Shown here piece by piece: positions 35,312 to 47,970 of a stretch of 64,000 nucleotides of DNA. How positions within the stretch are numbered: the stretch's first letter is position 1; each line of letters opens with the position of its first letter. Source of the stretch: Suillus spraguei (taxonomy: Eukaryota > Basidiomycota > Agaricomycetes > Boletales > Suillaceae); the NCBI GenBank assembly GCA_016800925.1, contig JABCPU010000299.1, positions 19,648 through 83,647 of the forward strand, written 5' to 3'. The translations under genes and the position numbers were made by a program. The notes beneath the pieces were generated by a model, which saw nothing but the letters and a program-made list of their open reading frames with translations, searched no databases and was not told the DNA's origin.

Positions 35312-37123
35312 ATGCTGGCTTCCACATCGCGAAACTATCTTAAAAGAGTCTCCAGGAAAGCCGCTTTATGGTCACCCCAGCCTGAGTGCACCGTGACCTT
35401 TTCCCGTGAGTCAACTCGACCACTCGTTGGTAAACGCGGTTTTGAACCTCCATGTAGGATGTCAGAGCACCCAACAGGTTGCAGCAACGTCTGCTCCACG
35501 TCCAAGCTCGTCCACAATTCGGAATAAGCCATGGTCCTTCGTCCCCGATCAAAGTTTTCAGGGAACTGCACGTGGTAGTGCTATAGCGCGCTACCAGTAC
35601 AGGTCCACAGGGTTTGCCAATTCCAAGCTCACCTCGGAGGCTCTTAGACTGTGCAGAGAAATGAAGAAGGAGGGTGTAAAACCGGACATCATCATTTATA
35701 ATAACTTGCTGGCATGTCTTGCGGAAGATTGTCAGGTGCTAGAGGCTTGGGCTGTTTTCGAAGATATGCGTTTTATGGGGATTGCACCTGACCGAAATAC
35801 TTTTCATCACCTCATACACGTACGTCCGTGTCTCTTTGGCAACTATACCTTCCCTTATCATTTCACTATTGAACCTAGGCATCACGTCGATTGCATTCAA
35901 CAGCTATGTGGGACATTCTCGGGAAGATGGAAGCACAAAATATCACTCCGAACGAACAAACATTCCACTTGATGATCCAACGCCACATAGTGTCAGACAA
36001 GAGAAATCTCGAGTTTGTACTACAATGTCTTTATGAGTTGGGAAACCGGGGGCTTGTTCCTGACCTCACGATTACTCAAGAGGTGATAGGACTGGCTGCA
36101 GAACTTGGCTTTCCCCGACTCGCACTCGATCTCGCGGAGAATTTCGAGGCAACTTCCGTCCGAAGATTAAGCCCGGAAACATGGATGAGATGTCTAGCAT
36201 CGTCTGCTGAAGCTCTTTATGTGTGTGGTATTTCTATTCCGTACTGTTTCCACCTGACCTTCAATTGTAAGGCTGAAGGTGTTCAACGATGCTGGGAAAT
36301 AGTTGTAGGCGACCTTAATATCACTCCAGATGAAGGACTCTGCCTCGATGTTCTCCATACTGCTGGACGTCACGGACTCTCTGACATAGCAACAGATGTC
36401 ATCCGTGTCCTCAGAATTCTGGGCGCTGACTGGCAAGAGCACCACTTTGCACCCCTCGTGGAGGCACTCTGTAACGCCGGAAAGCTAAAAGATGCCATTG
36501 GCACACTCGATTTGATGCGAAGTAGTAATATCTTCCCTACTGCGATCACGGCCCAGCCGATATACAACTTCCTGAAGCAGGATATTGACAAGGTGGACGG
36601 CGCTTGGGAAGTGCTCGACAAGCTGCGAAATGAGGGGAAGACGATTGACAGGACCGCCATCAATGCCATCATCCGCGCTGCCATATCGCTTTCAGATCTC
36701 CAGCGTGCCGTGGGCGCTTACAAGGCTTTCCCCGACTACAAATGCGTCCCCGACATTGACACCTTCAACTCCCTCCTTTCTGGCTGCATCATTGCCAGTC
36801 ACCGTGAACTCGGAGATAGACTGCTCCTGGAACTGAAGGAGTTGGGCATCAAGCCAGATGCAACGACCTACGAGCGGATCATCGTTCTTTGCCTAACACA
36901 GACGACATATGAAGACGCGTTCTTCTATCTTGAAGAAATGAAAGCGCAAAAGTTCGTACCGCCACGGAGCGTTTACGACGCCATCATTCGTACTTGCATC
37001 GCTGCTGGTGATTCGCGGTACACGCTAGCATTGGACGAGCTGAAGCAGTGTGGATATACGGTTTCGAATAGCTTGCAGACGTTCATTGATTCTGGAGGAC
37101 GAGAGTCACGGCCGAGGTCATAG
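35312..37123 (+). CDS. pentatricopeptide repeat (PPR) protein, probably mitochondrial
   Basis: PPR proteins bind organellar RNA and act in its processing or translation. Four exons (35312-35405, 35458-35819, 35879-36220, 36272-37123) join in frame to 549 codons. The third intron (51 bp) is in frame and could also be read through, but removing it restores the repeat register. The N-terminus MLASTSRNYLKRVSRKAALW is basic and Ser-rich, like a mitochondrial presequence. PPR motifs are clear: REMKKEGVKPDIIIYNNLLA, MRFMGIAPDRNTFHHLI, NITPNEQTFHLMI, FPDYKCVPDIDTFNSLLSG, LKELGIKPDATTYERIIVL and MKAQKFVPPRSVYDAIIR. It is divergent from RAD21. The RNA target cannot be read from the sequence. Confidence 0.9.
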
Positions 37124-37657
37124 TGTTCACGCGTCAAATTACATTCATCATCGATAGGTAGCTTAGCTATATCTACATAATTTACCTCACAAGACGTGGG
37201 GTTTAGAATTGATGCTTGCACCTCTCCACGGGCCTATACTCGGTTCTAGACTCGGATACATTGATCAACCATATATCAATCGTTCCACGTCTGTATGACT
37301 ACCTCCCTTCATGGAAGCACCAAGCTGCTGGCGTGTCAGACTTTACACGCCATAGCAATTGCGCCCACTTATAAGTCAACGCCCAGAAATGGGACCCTTG
37401 GCTATCCAGGCTCGAGACTGACACGTTACCGGTCCTGAAGGTCTGATCGCCCTGACTGGTTGTGGCTATCTGCCGAGTGAAACGGTTCAACAGATTCGTG
37501 CATTGTGATATATATATCAGACGAACAGGTACTTGAAAAGCAGATACAGCTACCCCATCCACCCTTTTTTCTCTATTGCGAACACCTACCACGCCCACAT
37601 GACGACTCAACACCATGGTTTGTACAATTTTCTCCCACCTCACTTGTTACACACCGT
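37124..37657. other. convergent 3' flanks, nothing seen
   Basis: The PPR gene and the coiled-coil gene end tail to tail here. Only short frames are present. Confidence 0.5.
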
Positions 37658-40600
37658 TCACTTCCTCTTGACCTCTCCGCCTGCACTCACAGAGTCAGGT
37701 TCGTCATCCTCCCACGGGCTGAAGTTAGGCTTCCGAATCAACGGCAGCGACTGTAGCCACGCAGGTAAAACAGCCCCCTTCCCCCCAAACGCTGGCAGTG
37801 GCTGCGCCTCAGTGGGCACTGGAGAAGATGGAATACTTCCGACATCGCTGAGGCTCGGCAAACGCTCGAGGCTCGTATTAGTCGAACCACCAAGTGCACG
37901 CTGAAGTACTTCACGTTCCGCTCGAGAAGGAGCAAAGGCTCGGAGGAGGGCAGATGGGGTTGAGGAATTGCTGGTCATGAGCCCATTTGGGTTCAGCGCA
38001 TCATAGCAAGCTGTAGGAGCGGCGGAGCAGGGTTCGGACGTAACCGGAGCTTGTCGTCGCGGAAGTCTGAAAACTTTGGCATCAGGATTGAGGCCCTTGC
38101 GTTGCTTGTCCTTGGCAGACGTTGAGAACCACCTGCGTGGTCCAGAATCCAATCCTATAGTAGCGGCATCATTGGCAAAAGTGTTGTCCAGCGCGCGTAC
38201 GGCGGAGGGATCAGAGTTCGTGCGGTGAGGCATGCTCATTTTGTCATACATGGCCTGAGTGTGATGGCGAACTTCGAAAGGATCATACTCAGCATCTATT
38301 TCCTGTGCGGGCGAAGGTCCAGTAAGGGACACAGGTGACGCATTGAGCACGCTTCCGGCTCTTCCAATGCCTCGCCAGTCTCCAGAAGGGGAGTCTAGCA
38401 CACTAATAAGGCTACTTGGGATGAATGCTGAAGATGGTATTTGAGCATCAAAAGGAGAGAACGTCAAAATCGTATGAGGGGAGAAATGACCGTGAGCAAT
38501 TTGACCAGATTGTGATGGTTGCGCCAGGGAAGCGATATCATCATCAAAGATGGCGTACCCCTTGGAACGACGCGAGACAGCACCCGTTTCACTTGCATCG
38601 GGGCTGAAATTTGACAGTGATCCCAACGAAAGTCGTGGAGGTCTCGGAGAACGCGAAAATTCTCCTGAATCCGGACCGCTCTGCTGGCGTTCCGAAGACC
38701 CCGGTGAGGAATGGATGTCTAACGGTTCATCGAAAGGACTGAAAGCTGAAGACCAGGATGGTGTATCGGCTTGACCCATGTCATAATCATTTGCATTGCC
38801 GTGACCGTTGGTATGACCGTATTGTTCTTGCGTGGAGGCATGGCCGTTGCTCAAAACATGCATAGGGACGAACAGTGATTCCTGTTTCAGGACCTCCGTT
38901 CGCTCCCTAGCAGCTCCAAGTCGCTCGCGAGCCTTTGCGATTTTAGCCTCGAGCTCCTTCGCACGTGTGCTAAGCGCAGCAACGACATCTTCGGCAATCC
39001 GAACCTCTTTCTTCTTCGCCTCAAGTTCCTGCTCCAGTTCCTGTGCTAGACTGGCGTCCTTGATCTCAGCTTCTTCAAGCAGAGTCGCTCGGTCTGTCTC
39101 GATTTGATCTCTTAACCTGCTAATTTCGTTCCCCAGTTCTTCGATGCGTCTCACAGCGCCCTCCTTCACACTACGGGCGGCCTTCAGCTTCTTCTCGGCA
39201 TCTCTTCTCCCTGTCTCAGTAGAACGTCGTGCATCCTCAAGCATTTTGGCACGAGCTTTCCCTTCAGCTTTGCGTTGATCTTCGTCGCGCTTACGTACAC
39301 GCAACTCGGCTAATTCTGCCTCCAGGGCATCATGGGACGCAGTGGCCGCTGTTTGGGCCTCGCAAATTTGGGCATCTAGTTCAATTACGAGAGCTTGCTG
39401 GGCAGTGATTTGCCTCAAGACTTCCGCGATCATGGGCGAGTCATCGATGGACGCAGATCTCGAAGGGCCACGTGAGATGGTCTGAGTAACAGGTGGTACA
39501 TAGACGCTAATACAGGTCTGGTCGGAAACCGGTTGAGATATCGGAAGGTTGTGCTCGTGTGTTCGGTGGTCTGTGTGCAGGGGAAGTGAAGCTGACTTGG
39601 GAAGTGGGGGAGGCGTCGAGTTACGGCGAGGAATCAATCCAAGACGCGGCGCAAAACGTTCACGATTACGCAACCTAGGTGGGGTGCCTCGGGAAGGAAG
39701 CTTTGGACAGGGAACCGACTTTGCAAACGGCCGACCTTCTTTTTACATTAAGATGGAAGAACAAATATAAGATCGAAAAAACATACTGTTGAATTCGTTG
39801 AGCTTGTCAAGAGCCTTAAAGCCAAGTATACCGGAGCTCCAGCCTTCAGCGTCCTTTGATCCGATCATGGCATCGTGATACCACGAATCAACAAGACCGC
39901 CGCGCCACCAGTGACCAAACGCTCCAATAAACCAAGAATCTGAAACTACCGATGCATCGTGATCAACGCCGGACAAATTACCGTTACCGTGTGGACTAGT
40001 TGTGCTTGAACTACGTCCATTGACGCCAGCAGCTCCGCGTGTTGTGGCGATCGTACAAATGCCAACGCTATGGAAGATGTGCTTCGGGGTGCGTAGAGAT
40101 ACTGAAGCACGATTTGCAAAGTGAAATGGAAGAGGCGTACGATCAGTGAGTGTGTTGCGGTCCACGGGACGAGAAGAGTATTGGGCATCAGTATCAGAAG
40201 GTTCGTCTGTGGTATCATCAAGATGGCTGAGATGTTGACGGAAGGATTGCTCAGTTAGATAAGCACGGAATGATGTCTCTGAAGGATTGGTGAGATAGGC
40301 TGGTGGTTTGTAGGTTGAATAGGGATGGATTAGATGGACGATAAAAGATGATGATATGGAAAAGTAAGAGACATAAATGGTCAATATGCGGAATAAAAGA
40401 GCTTGAACGACATTGCTCACCAAGTATGAGCACTACAGCGACAAATACAAGAACAAAGACGAAAGACCTGAATTCATTGCGAACACGGGCGGAGTCATCC
40501 CAGAAATACAAGGGGGTCCATAGGGAGATCAAGCCAAGCCCGCCGAAAGATAGGCTCATTAGCAAGATAGTCGATGGTCTTGATGATTTTGCGAGCTTAT

Positions 40601-40931
40601 GCTCGCTAGGATGAAGATTAAGAGTAGGGTGGGTGCGATTTATGGCAGACACTGTTGCAAAGGGACGGATGATGTCCCCGCAGTAAAATTGAGATGTACC
40701 TGTGAGAAGTAGATTGAGTGAGTGAGTGAGTAGGACGTTTATAATAATGAGCTCACCGTCGTTTTGGAGATAGAGAACGTCGCCAACGATGATCACGTTG
40801 AGAAACGTTGAGAGTTTAAGAAGAAGAACGACGCCCGCAATCAAAATACCGGAGTCAGAATTTTCGTACGTAAATCGGTGCCACAGTTTCACAACAAAAC
40901 TAAATTCGCTACTAATCTTAATCATGATCAT
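37658..40931 (-). CDS. large membrane-anchored coiled-coil protein conserved in basidiomycetes
   Basis: Four exons (40931-40757, 40699-40421, 40299-39787, 39738-37658) with introns of 57, 121 and 48 bp join to about 1015 codons. The start could be the ATG at 40931 or 40925; the frame upstream opens on a GTG. The first 150 residues carry two or three membrane segments (ILIAGVVLLLKLSTFLNVIIVG, LLMSLSFGGLGLISLW, FVFVLVFVAVVLIL). Next comes a conserved-looking block: FHFANRASVSLRTPKHIFHS, then FIGAFGHWWRGGLVDSWY and EGWSSGILGFKALDKLNE. A long coiled coil follows (39430-38880), then a Ser/Pro-rich tail with RAFAPSRAEREVLQRALGG and FSPWEDDEPDS near the end. I recall similar unnamed proteins in Agaricomycetes. 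The function is unknown; a secretory or endomembrane role is only a guess. Confidence 0.82.
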
Positions 40932-42056
40932 ACCATCCACACAGCTTACAACTTCTGGTTTCCTTGGTTTGTTGGACAGTCTGTGCACCGTCTAAGCTAT
41001 TCGCGTTATCCATCGATAATCGCCTCACGATGGAGAATAATGCGCTAAGAAGTAGGCCCTCGTTTTTACTTACCTTGGTTTTACATATTTGAGAGAACAC
41101 GCTGCAGGCCACGAGCTGGGTAACGTGTCGTCGTACCATTTATGTGCGCAGGAAATTTGCCCTGTAGACTCCACTTCGCATGTCTTTCATTCACACATCC
41201 ACCCTGATACACGATGACCCTGCACGACTTTTCATTATTCCATTGGCAGTGCCCTAGTATCGTCATTGACCGGTCCGTGCTATGCACCCGGGTTGTCACT
41301 TCCTGGGGAGAGTTCTTGATACAATGCTAAATTTATACATTCTGTACTACTGCTGAGAAGGAAATAATGGGCCGAGATTAAGAAATCTTCCCATGGCTTC
41401 CGATTCCGATTTTGCAGCCGGAACCGTAACGGGGCCGCTCATGCATGTCTTTTTATTACTGTCATACCCGTGATCATAGGCTGGTCATCTGTTGCGTTGT
41501 GTCAGGAGAAAATCAGCATCAGTGACCAATTCTGTTCGTTTATGGAGAAGCATCGACACATGTTTAACGTTGGAGTAGAAGGCCGGTAGCAATATCACTT
41601 CTTCTCCCAGTGGGGCCCGCCGAGTTTTAAACACTCGAGTAGGCTACGTTACCCCAATGGGTATGTGCCTTTGCTCAATTACCCCACTGGGGCGTGCTTC
41701 GTGCATGCGGTAAGGGGATGTTGTTATCGACAGACTTGGTTGATTTCACCTTTCTTTACATCCTCTTCCGAGTGCTCAGTGACATGTGACCTCCGCTGGA
41801 AGCTCTGGTTGGTGACTACGAGGGACCTGCCAGGTTGTTGCATAGTTCTGCGTGTGATGTTCCTCACATCTCGTCTCCGTACCATAATAGTTTCTCGGAT
41901 TCCAAACTTGGAGATGATCGACGCAGTCTGTTTTCAAATTCAGCTTTGCCTCGATGGGTCTGCATGTACGAGAAGTCACCTCCTGCAACTTATTCGCTTT
42001 CTCGAGCATTGTTTCAGAAAATGGCCAAATGGAATAAGGGAGTACAACAGGGATAG
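40932..42056. other. intergenic / possible 5' exons of PNS1
   Basis: A plus frame 41835-42056 ends in TAG directly before the recognisable PNS1 sequence, so a first intron with an acceptor at that TAG is possible. I could not identify the first coding exon. The rest shows no gene. Confidence 0.35.
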
Positions 42057-44562
42057 AGTTATCCGCCATTCTATACTCTTGGTGGGGAGCCGAAGCCTGG
42101 ACACTCTCAGCCATATGCACAACAAGTTGTTCAGCCGCAGTACGATCCACAGTCATCTGTAAACCAAAACACACCCTTCGAGGACGGTAGGTTTCAGCCG
42201 AAGAAACAGATCAACGACATTTTCTTTCTGATCCTTTTCATTCGCAGGTTAGTTTACGTTATTTCTTGGTGCGCTCCTTCTAACGCTGTGATAGTTTGCC
42301 GCGTTTGCCGCGCTTTCAGGAATTGCCCTCTCAGGGTACGTGTCGGATAACGGGCTCGGGGGTGGTGTAGGTAATGGCTCTCAGGTTGGCTCATCGGTGA
42401 CCCTCAATCGGTATGTCGACTGTAGGCATTCATCCTCATATTGAATTGATCTTGAATGCGTTAGGCATACTGCCTACCTTCTGTTGTTTGTTACTGCAGC
42501 GGCTTTTGTCCTATCTATAGCCTTCCTGGTGCTCGCACGCATTTTTACACGGGCCTTGATGCACATAACTCTTGTGTTGTCTGTAATACTTAACATGCAA
42601 GCCTGCTCTGGCACCTTAGTTCGAGTGTCATACTGATCACCACTCTAGTGCCATTTGCATTTATCACTGGACTACTGGTTACTATTGTGAGTGACACGAT
42701 CATAGGCTACCTCTTTATTGACCACGAAACTACAGCTGGCGCTATCATATTCACTATCATCGCCTTGTTCTCGATCTTTGCCTATTTAGGCTTTAGGTCC
42801 CGCATTCCACTGGCGTCCCTTCTCCCAAGTAGTAATGGATGTCTCCAAACATCACAAGAGCGTCTACGTCGTTGCCTTCATCACCTTGATCTTGCAAGCT
42901 GCTCTAAGTGTGTAAGTTACCGTTGTCACGCTCGAATAAGTCGATTTAATTACTACTAACTGCAGGTGGTTTTCCTATACACTGATTGCAATGTAAGTGT
43001 TTCAGTTTGCTGCGCAATCTCTCTAACCCATTTATAGATATACGAAATGGACACCTGGAAATCCAAGTAAGTTTGCACTACCGGTCGATTTAATCAAGTT
43101 TGAACGACTGCGCAGGTTGCGGCAACGGAACATCTTGTTCTGGGAGCACTGTGGCGGGCCTAGTTTTCTATGCAGTATTCTCGTACCTCTGGACATCCCA
43201 AGTCATTGGTAACGTCGCCTTAGCTACCCTTGCTGGTGGAGCGTACGGAAGTAAGTATAGTCGCATGACTCGATTTATTTCATTATCTCATATACACGTC
43301 ACAGGTTGGTATTACTTTGGGCCTCGGGAACAGGGACAGATGGTAGGGTCCTGCTCTACGCGCGCACAGTTGTGCTTATACATTGATTTCAGCCAAAGCA
43401 TTCAACCCTCGGCGCTTTTGGACGTGCTTCAACGTTTTCTCTTGGGTCAATAGCATTTGGATCCCTGATTGTCACTATTCTGGAAATTGTCCGCATTATC
43501 CTGAATGCTGCGAGGAATAATGCGAATGCGCAAGGGAGTAGTGAGTATCAATCTATATTTTCCCTACTTTAACGCTAAATTTGATCAGTCGTGGAGGCGT
43601 GTCTTGCTTGCTGCGCAGAGTTCTTTGTTGGATGTATCGAAGGAGTGGTAAGGTACTTCAATAGATATGCCTACATCGAAATTGGTGAGTTACCTCGGTT
43701 GGTTCGATTGTGCTCACCAGTAACTTGATCTTGTTAGCGCTCTATGGGAAGCCTTATATTAAAGCAGCAAAAGACACCTGGACCATGTTTACAGATCGTG
43801 GTACGCTCCGTCGTCATCATTTTTCCGTAAGCACTCTCAGGATACCCAATATGTTAGGGATCGATGCTCTCGTCAACGATTCATTGGTTGGCATGGGTGA
43901 GTCACCAGTTGGGGATGCCGACGTCTTCTGATTATGATTATGTTCGGAAGCTTTGATGTGGGGAGCGTATGCTATCGGGCTCCTATGCTCACTCTTCGGG
44001 TATCTCTACCTCCGCCGTGCGTACTTCATTAATGTGCTTGAGGAATTGGTACCACTATTACTGCAGTGACACACCCTGCATACAACGCCGATGGTCAGTA
44101 CACAGCGCCGGTTGTCTTGTTTGCATTCCTCATTGGACTGCAATGTTGTGCGTGCTTCTTTTTGGTCGTCTATACAGTTCTGCATGATTATTGATATTTT
44201 GCAGCGATAACAATGTCCACTGCCATAGAGGCTGGTGTGTCTACCATGTATGTGCAGAACCCAGTGTGTGTGGATACCGGCTGATTTTCGCCAAACCCAG
44301 TTTCGTAGGGCTCGGAGAAGACCCACAAGTATTAGCTGCACGCGCACCTGACCTATTCGAGGTGAGAGCTTCGAAGTCGCAACACATCCACATCTTTGGT
44401 TGATCAGCTTGGCAGCTCGTTGCTCTTACCTATCCTCGTGTTGTCAAGGGGTACCGAGGGTCTGATGCACTTTATGTGTTGTTGTCTGTATATTTTGTAT
44501 GGTCCGATCTGCCACAGGTCGCTGCCTCGAAACAAGTTCCGCAAAAGTCCATGTTAGAATGA
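42057..44562 (+). pseudogene. PNS1: choline-transporter-like protein PNS1 (SLC44/CTL family), one frameshift
   Basis: PNS1 is a polytopic plasma membrane protein of the choline-transporter-like family. About 17 short exons can be laid out from 42057 to the stop at 44562, with splice phases that agree almost everywhere. Family marks include NDIFFLILFI, FAALSGIALSGY, FRSRIPLAS, VVMDVSKHHKSVYVVAFI, WTPGNPSCGNGTSC, SYLWTSQVIGNVALATLAG, YYFGPREQGQMPKHS, FNRYAYIEIALYG, LFGYLYLRLTHPAY, QYTAPVVLFAFLIGLQC, IEAGVSTIFVGLGEDPQVL and the C-terminal ALTYPRVVKGY. An extra C in CTCCCAAG at 42824-42828 puts LASLL and QVVMDVSK in different frames. Either the copy is recently broken or this is a sequencing error. 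The N-terminal exon and the boundary near 42590-42650 are unresolved. Its 3' end is reused in the downstream gene array. Confidence 0.85.
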
Positions 44563-45432
44563 TGCTTTAAGAGTTCTGGTATGTCAGCTCGGGAAAGCCT
44601 CAAATGCGAGCGTGAACCGAACTACATGTCATACGGCTATGACAGTCCCGGTCCGAGATGAAAGGAATGGTGGACTTATCATTTCAAATCAAAAATATTA
44701 TCTCGTTTCACGATTCACCAGATTTCAAATTGAAGTCTCAGCGGAAGCTTCTTGGCATTTCGGGGTGCAGGTTAATTTGTCTGTCGCGACCATTGTCTTC
44801 CTTGTGACAGTACACTCCTGGGAGAGGTGGTTTGCTACACTTTTCAGCTATCTGATATCAGACCCGAAGAGCGGTGTTTGTGGTACTCATTCAATCATTA
44901 CTTACCCTCATTCGGTCGACAGGAAGTATGATGAAGTCCACGAGGCCTGTAAGCAACCGTAAGCCTGGTTTCTTCGACCTGTTCCCAGCTTTCTGAAACC
45001 GCTGGCTACTAGCAGATTTTGATGATTACGATATGATCAGTGCGTACGAAACGAATACAGTGGATCGTGCTGCCAATGGGCAGTTGACCCCTCGTAGCAG
45101 GCATGAATGGTGTTGGCCCATAATCGGTTTGAAGGCCGATGCTATTCCCGCAATTTACGTAGGTATCCATTGTTCCATGCGAGCTGTCAGCTCACTTGAT
45201 GAATTCCTTCAGGGATAACCTGCACCTGACCAGAATATTTGATTAATTTCAGGGGAAATACGAGAAGTTATTACACCTCCGCAAGCAAGTGGAATGGAAG
45301 CACGTTATTATGGGGTGCTATTCGCCTGACTTTCGCTATGTTGCGTGCAAGCTGTCAGATAATATCATGATTCTTCAGGAATGGACGGCAGCTAACTCGC
45401 CTGCACATCGGCCAGAATCCGGGCAAATGCAG
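44563..45432. other. PNS1 3' flank that founds the array spacer
   Basis: Sequence such as GTATGTCAGCTCGGGAAAGC, CGTGAACCGAACTAC and GACAGTACACTCCTGGGAG is repeated in the spacers of the downstream array (near 46915, 49060, 51730 and others). No gene is present. Confidence 0.7.
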
Positions 45433-45440
45433 TATAAAAG
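45433..45440 (+). promoter_or_regulatory. TATA box, array copy 1
   Basis: TATAAAAG lies 74 bp before the ATG, within the block CAGTATAAAAGGTCTCAG that all copies share. Confidence 0.8.
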
Positions 45441-45506
45441 GTCTCAGGTTATCATTACAGGGTGCATCCTCATCTTCCTCGAAAGCCTTTCACTGTAATC
45501 AACACA

Positions 45507-46157
45507 ATGAGTTCCATGGTTCCACCGAATGGAGTGTACCACATCCAGAATGTGGCCTATCCCGATCAAATGATAGGACTTGAGGTTCGTATTGGCGGTT
45601 TAGGTTTTATTGTTGCCGGCCGTCACGAGGATTCGAATGATCCTCATATCGAGGCAAGTTTTCGAACATTCGTCTCATTGCATTACCGTCCAGTTCTCAT
45701 GGCCTTTGCAGTGGCAAGTCAAAGCCAATGAACGCGGCACGATAAGTATCAAGTCCGACTCCCGGGACACGTCCGACATCTACATCGGTTTTAATGTCAG
45801 TTTCGCTTCGCCCCTATTTTGAAGTTTAATACTAACTTCGCGAAAGGCCGGGACAGTGGGTTACAGTTCCACACCCTATGAATGGGAATTATCGAACCGT
45901 GACAATGGCAGATGGGCGTGAGTATGGCATGTGTCACGCATGTTCAGGGAATAACCTGCCTCCTCTTTTCAGCATCAGGGAACCTATTTCAGGCATGCTG
46001 TTGTACTTGCCCAGTAATGCAGATAGAACACCTGTACGGCACTTCATTTTGTGCCGTTGAATAACATCTCACTTTGTCCCATTAGGTTCTGCTCGCGGGG
46101 GATGGCGCGGGAGATGGGTCATACTGGTGGTTTGTCGTCGTCAACTCCACAAACTGA
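45507..46157 (+). CDS. beta-trefoil-like small protein, array copy 1
   Basis: Five exons (45507-45653, 45712-45795, 45847-45917, 45973-46033, 46086-46157) give 144 codons. Exon 1 starts MSSMVPPNGVYHIQNVAYPD; later marks are AGRHEDSNDP, WQVKANERG, TPYEWELSNRD, SGMLLYLP and SYWWFVVV. The spacing of GxYxIxN, WxVK, PxxWxL, SGxxLYLP and YWxF motifs, the length and the lack of a signal peptide suggest a cytosolic beta-trefoil protein like fungal R-type lectins or protease inhibitors. That is inference from pattern only. The first intron uses a GC donor (GAG|GCAAGT), where other copies have GT. C-terminal residues differ most from the other copies. The frame is intact. Confidence 0.65.
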
Positions 46158-46299
46158 TTGGGTGTGATGCGCAGAGATAGTTGGTGTTGATATGGTGTCT
46201 GTTGGTAGTAAACATGTACGTTACTGGCAGAATTCAAGCACCCTCGGGTGAGCAGGCAATGAAAGGCAACGAGTAGTTTATATTAGGTGATTTGTTACG

Positions 46300-46960
46300 T
46301 ACCAAAGAGTACAAGAATTAGCTGCACGTGCACCTGAGCTATTCCACTTTTGCAGTACTTGGTTGATCAGTTTTATAGCTCGTTGCTCTTACCTATTCAA
46401 GGCCGAGGGTCTGATGGTGTGTCTACCATGTATGTGCAAACCTCAGTGTATGTGGATACCGACTGATTTTCTTACAGCAACTTTCATATCGATAGACCAG
46501 ATTTGATTTTATCGTAACAGGCGGGACCCTTTTGTTTGTACAGCTCCACAACTAAACAAAAGCGGTGAGGGGAACAAAATCAAATCTGGACTATCGATAT
46601 GAAAGTTGCTGTAAAACCCAGCTTTGTAGGGCTCCGAGAAGACTCACAAGTATTAACTGCACGCGCACCTGACCTATTCGAGGTGAGAGCTTCGAAGTCG
46701 CAGCACATCTTTGGTTGATCAGCTTCAAGTTGGCAGCTCATGAGGGCGGCGCCATTGCTCTTACCTATCCTCGTGTCGTTCAAGGGGTACCGAGGGTCTG
46801 ATGCACTTCATGTGTTATTATCTAGATATTTCGTATGGCCCAATCCCGCTTAGGTCGCTGCCTCAAAACAAGTTTTGCGAAAGTCCATATCAGAAGGATG
46901 CTTTAAGAACTGCGGTATGTCAGCTTGGGAAAGCCTCAAGTACAAGCGTGAACCGAATTA
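46300..46960. repeat. PNS1 3'-end remnants in spacer 1-2
   Basis: PNS1 exon and intron text returns here: GTGTGTCTACCATGTATGTG (near 46428), CAAGTATTAACTGCACGCGC (near 46647), GAGGTGAGAGCTTCGAAGTCG, then ACCTATCCTCGTGTCGTTCAA and GGGTACCGAGGGTCTGATGC. It is split by the MITE at 46475-46611 and partly rearranged, since a short piece of the last exons precedes the longer one. Confidence 0.85.
46475..46611. mobile_element. TA-flanked MITE (Tc1/mariner type) in a PNS1 remnant
   Basis: The ends CAGCAACTTTCATATCGATAG and its reverse complement are followed by inner arms CAG(A)TTTGATTTT. A TA dinucleotide flanks each end, as expected for Tc1/mariner insertion. It interrupts the PNS1-derived sequence between GACTGATTTTCT and AAACCCAGC. 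It has no ORF. Confidence 0.85.
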
Positions 46961-47895
46961 TACGTCATATCTATAGCCACCGGTCCGAGATGAAAGTGGA
47001 CTCATCATTTCAAATCAAATGTATTATCTCACAGCATGAAACGAGGATCACGATTCACTAGACTTCAGGTTGAAGTCAGCAGGAGCTTCTTGGCATTTAT
47101 GGGTACAGGTTGATATGTCAATCACGACGATTGTCTTCCTTGTGACAGTACACCTCCCTGGGAGAGGTGGTTTGCTGCACCTTTGCAGCCATTTGATATC
47201 AGATCCGAAAAGCGGTACTGATTCAATTGTTATCCATTCGGTCGACAGGAGATCCACGAGACCTGTAAGCAGCTGCAAGTTATGTTTCTTCAACCTGTTC
47301 CCAGCTTCCTGAAACCGCTGACTGCTAGCAGGTTTCGGTGATTGATATGATCAGTGCGTGTGAAACGAATACAGTGGATTGTACTGCCAATGGGCAGTTT
47401 TGCCCTCATAGCAAGCACGAGTGATGTTGGCGCACAATCGGTTTGAAGGCTGGTGCTGTTCGTGGAATTTACGCAGGTATCGATTCTTACATGCAAGCTG
47501 TCAGCTCGCCTGATAGGTTCCCTCAGGCTTGGCTTGCACCTGGCCAGAACGTTTATGTAATTCTAGGGCGAAGTTATTTCACCTCCAGAAGCAAGTGGAA
47601 TAGAAGTATAGCATCATCTTGGTATGCTATTCGCTCAACTTGCGCAATTATGCACTGTTTCGCTCACCTGATAGGTTCCTTTAGGCATTGTCTGCGCCTG
47701 ACCAGAACTTTTGAGTAAGTCCACGGTAAATCCTTACAACAAGTGGAATGAAAGCACATCATTATGGGGTGCTATTTGCTGGACTTTCGCAATGATGCTA
47801 TGCTCTATGCAAGCTGTCAGATTATCCGTAACTCCTTCAGTAATGGATGGAACCTCACTCGCATGCAAATCAGCCGGAATCCGGGCAAAGTGCAG

Positions 47896-47903
47896 TATAA
47901 AAG
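47896..47903 (+). promoter_or_regulatory. TATA box, array copy 2
   Basis: TATAAAAG lies 75 bp before the ATG, in the shared promoter block. Confidence 0.8.
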
Positions 47904-47970
47904 GTCTCGAATTATCATCATAAGGTGCATCCTCATCTTCTTCGAAAGCATTTCACTTCTAATCAACATC

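Noticed and set aside
38832..39107. Plus-strand Ser/Ala-rich frame
   Set aside because: It is the antisense of the coiled-coil segment of the large minus-strand gene.
41776..42174. Minus-strand 132-codon frame as a gene
   Set aside because: It overlaps the recognisable N-terminal part of PNS1 on the plus strand and shows no motif.
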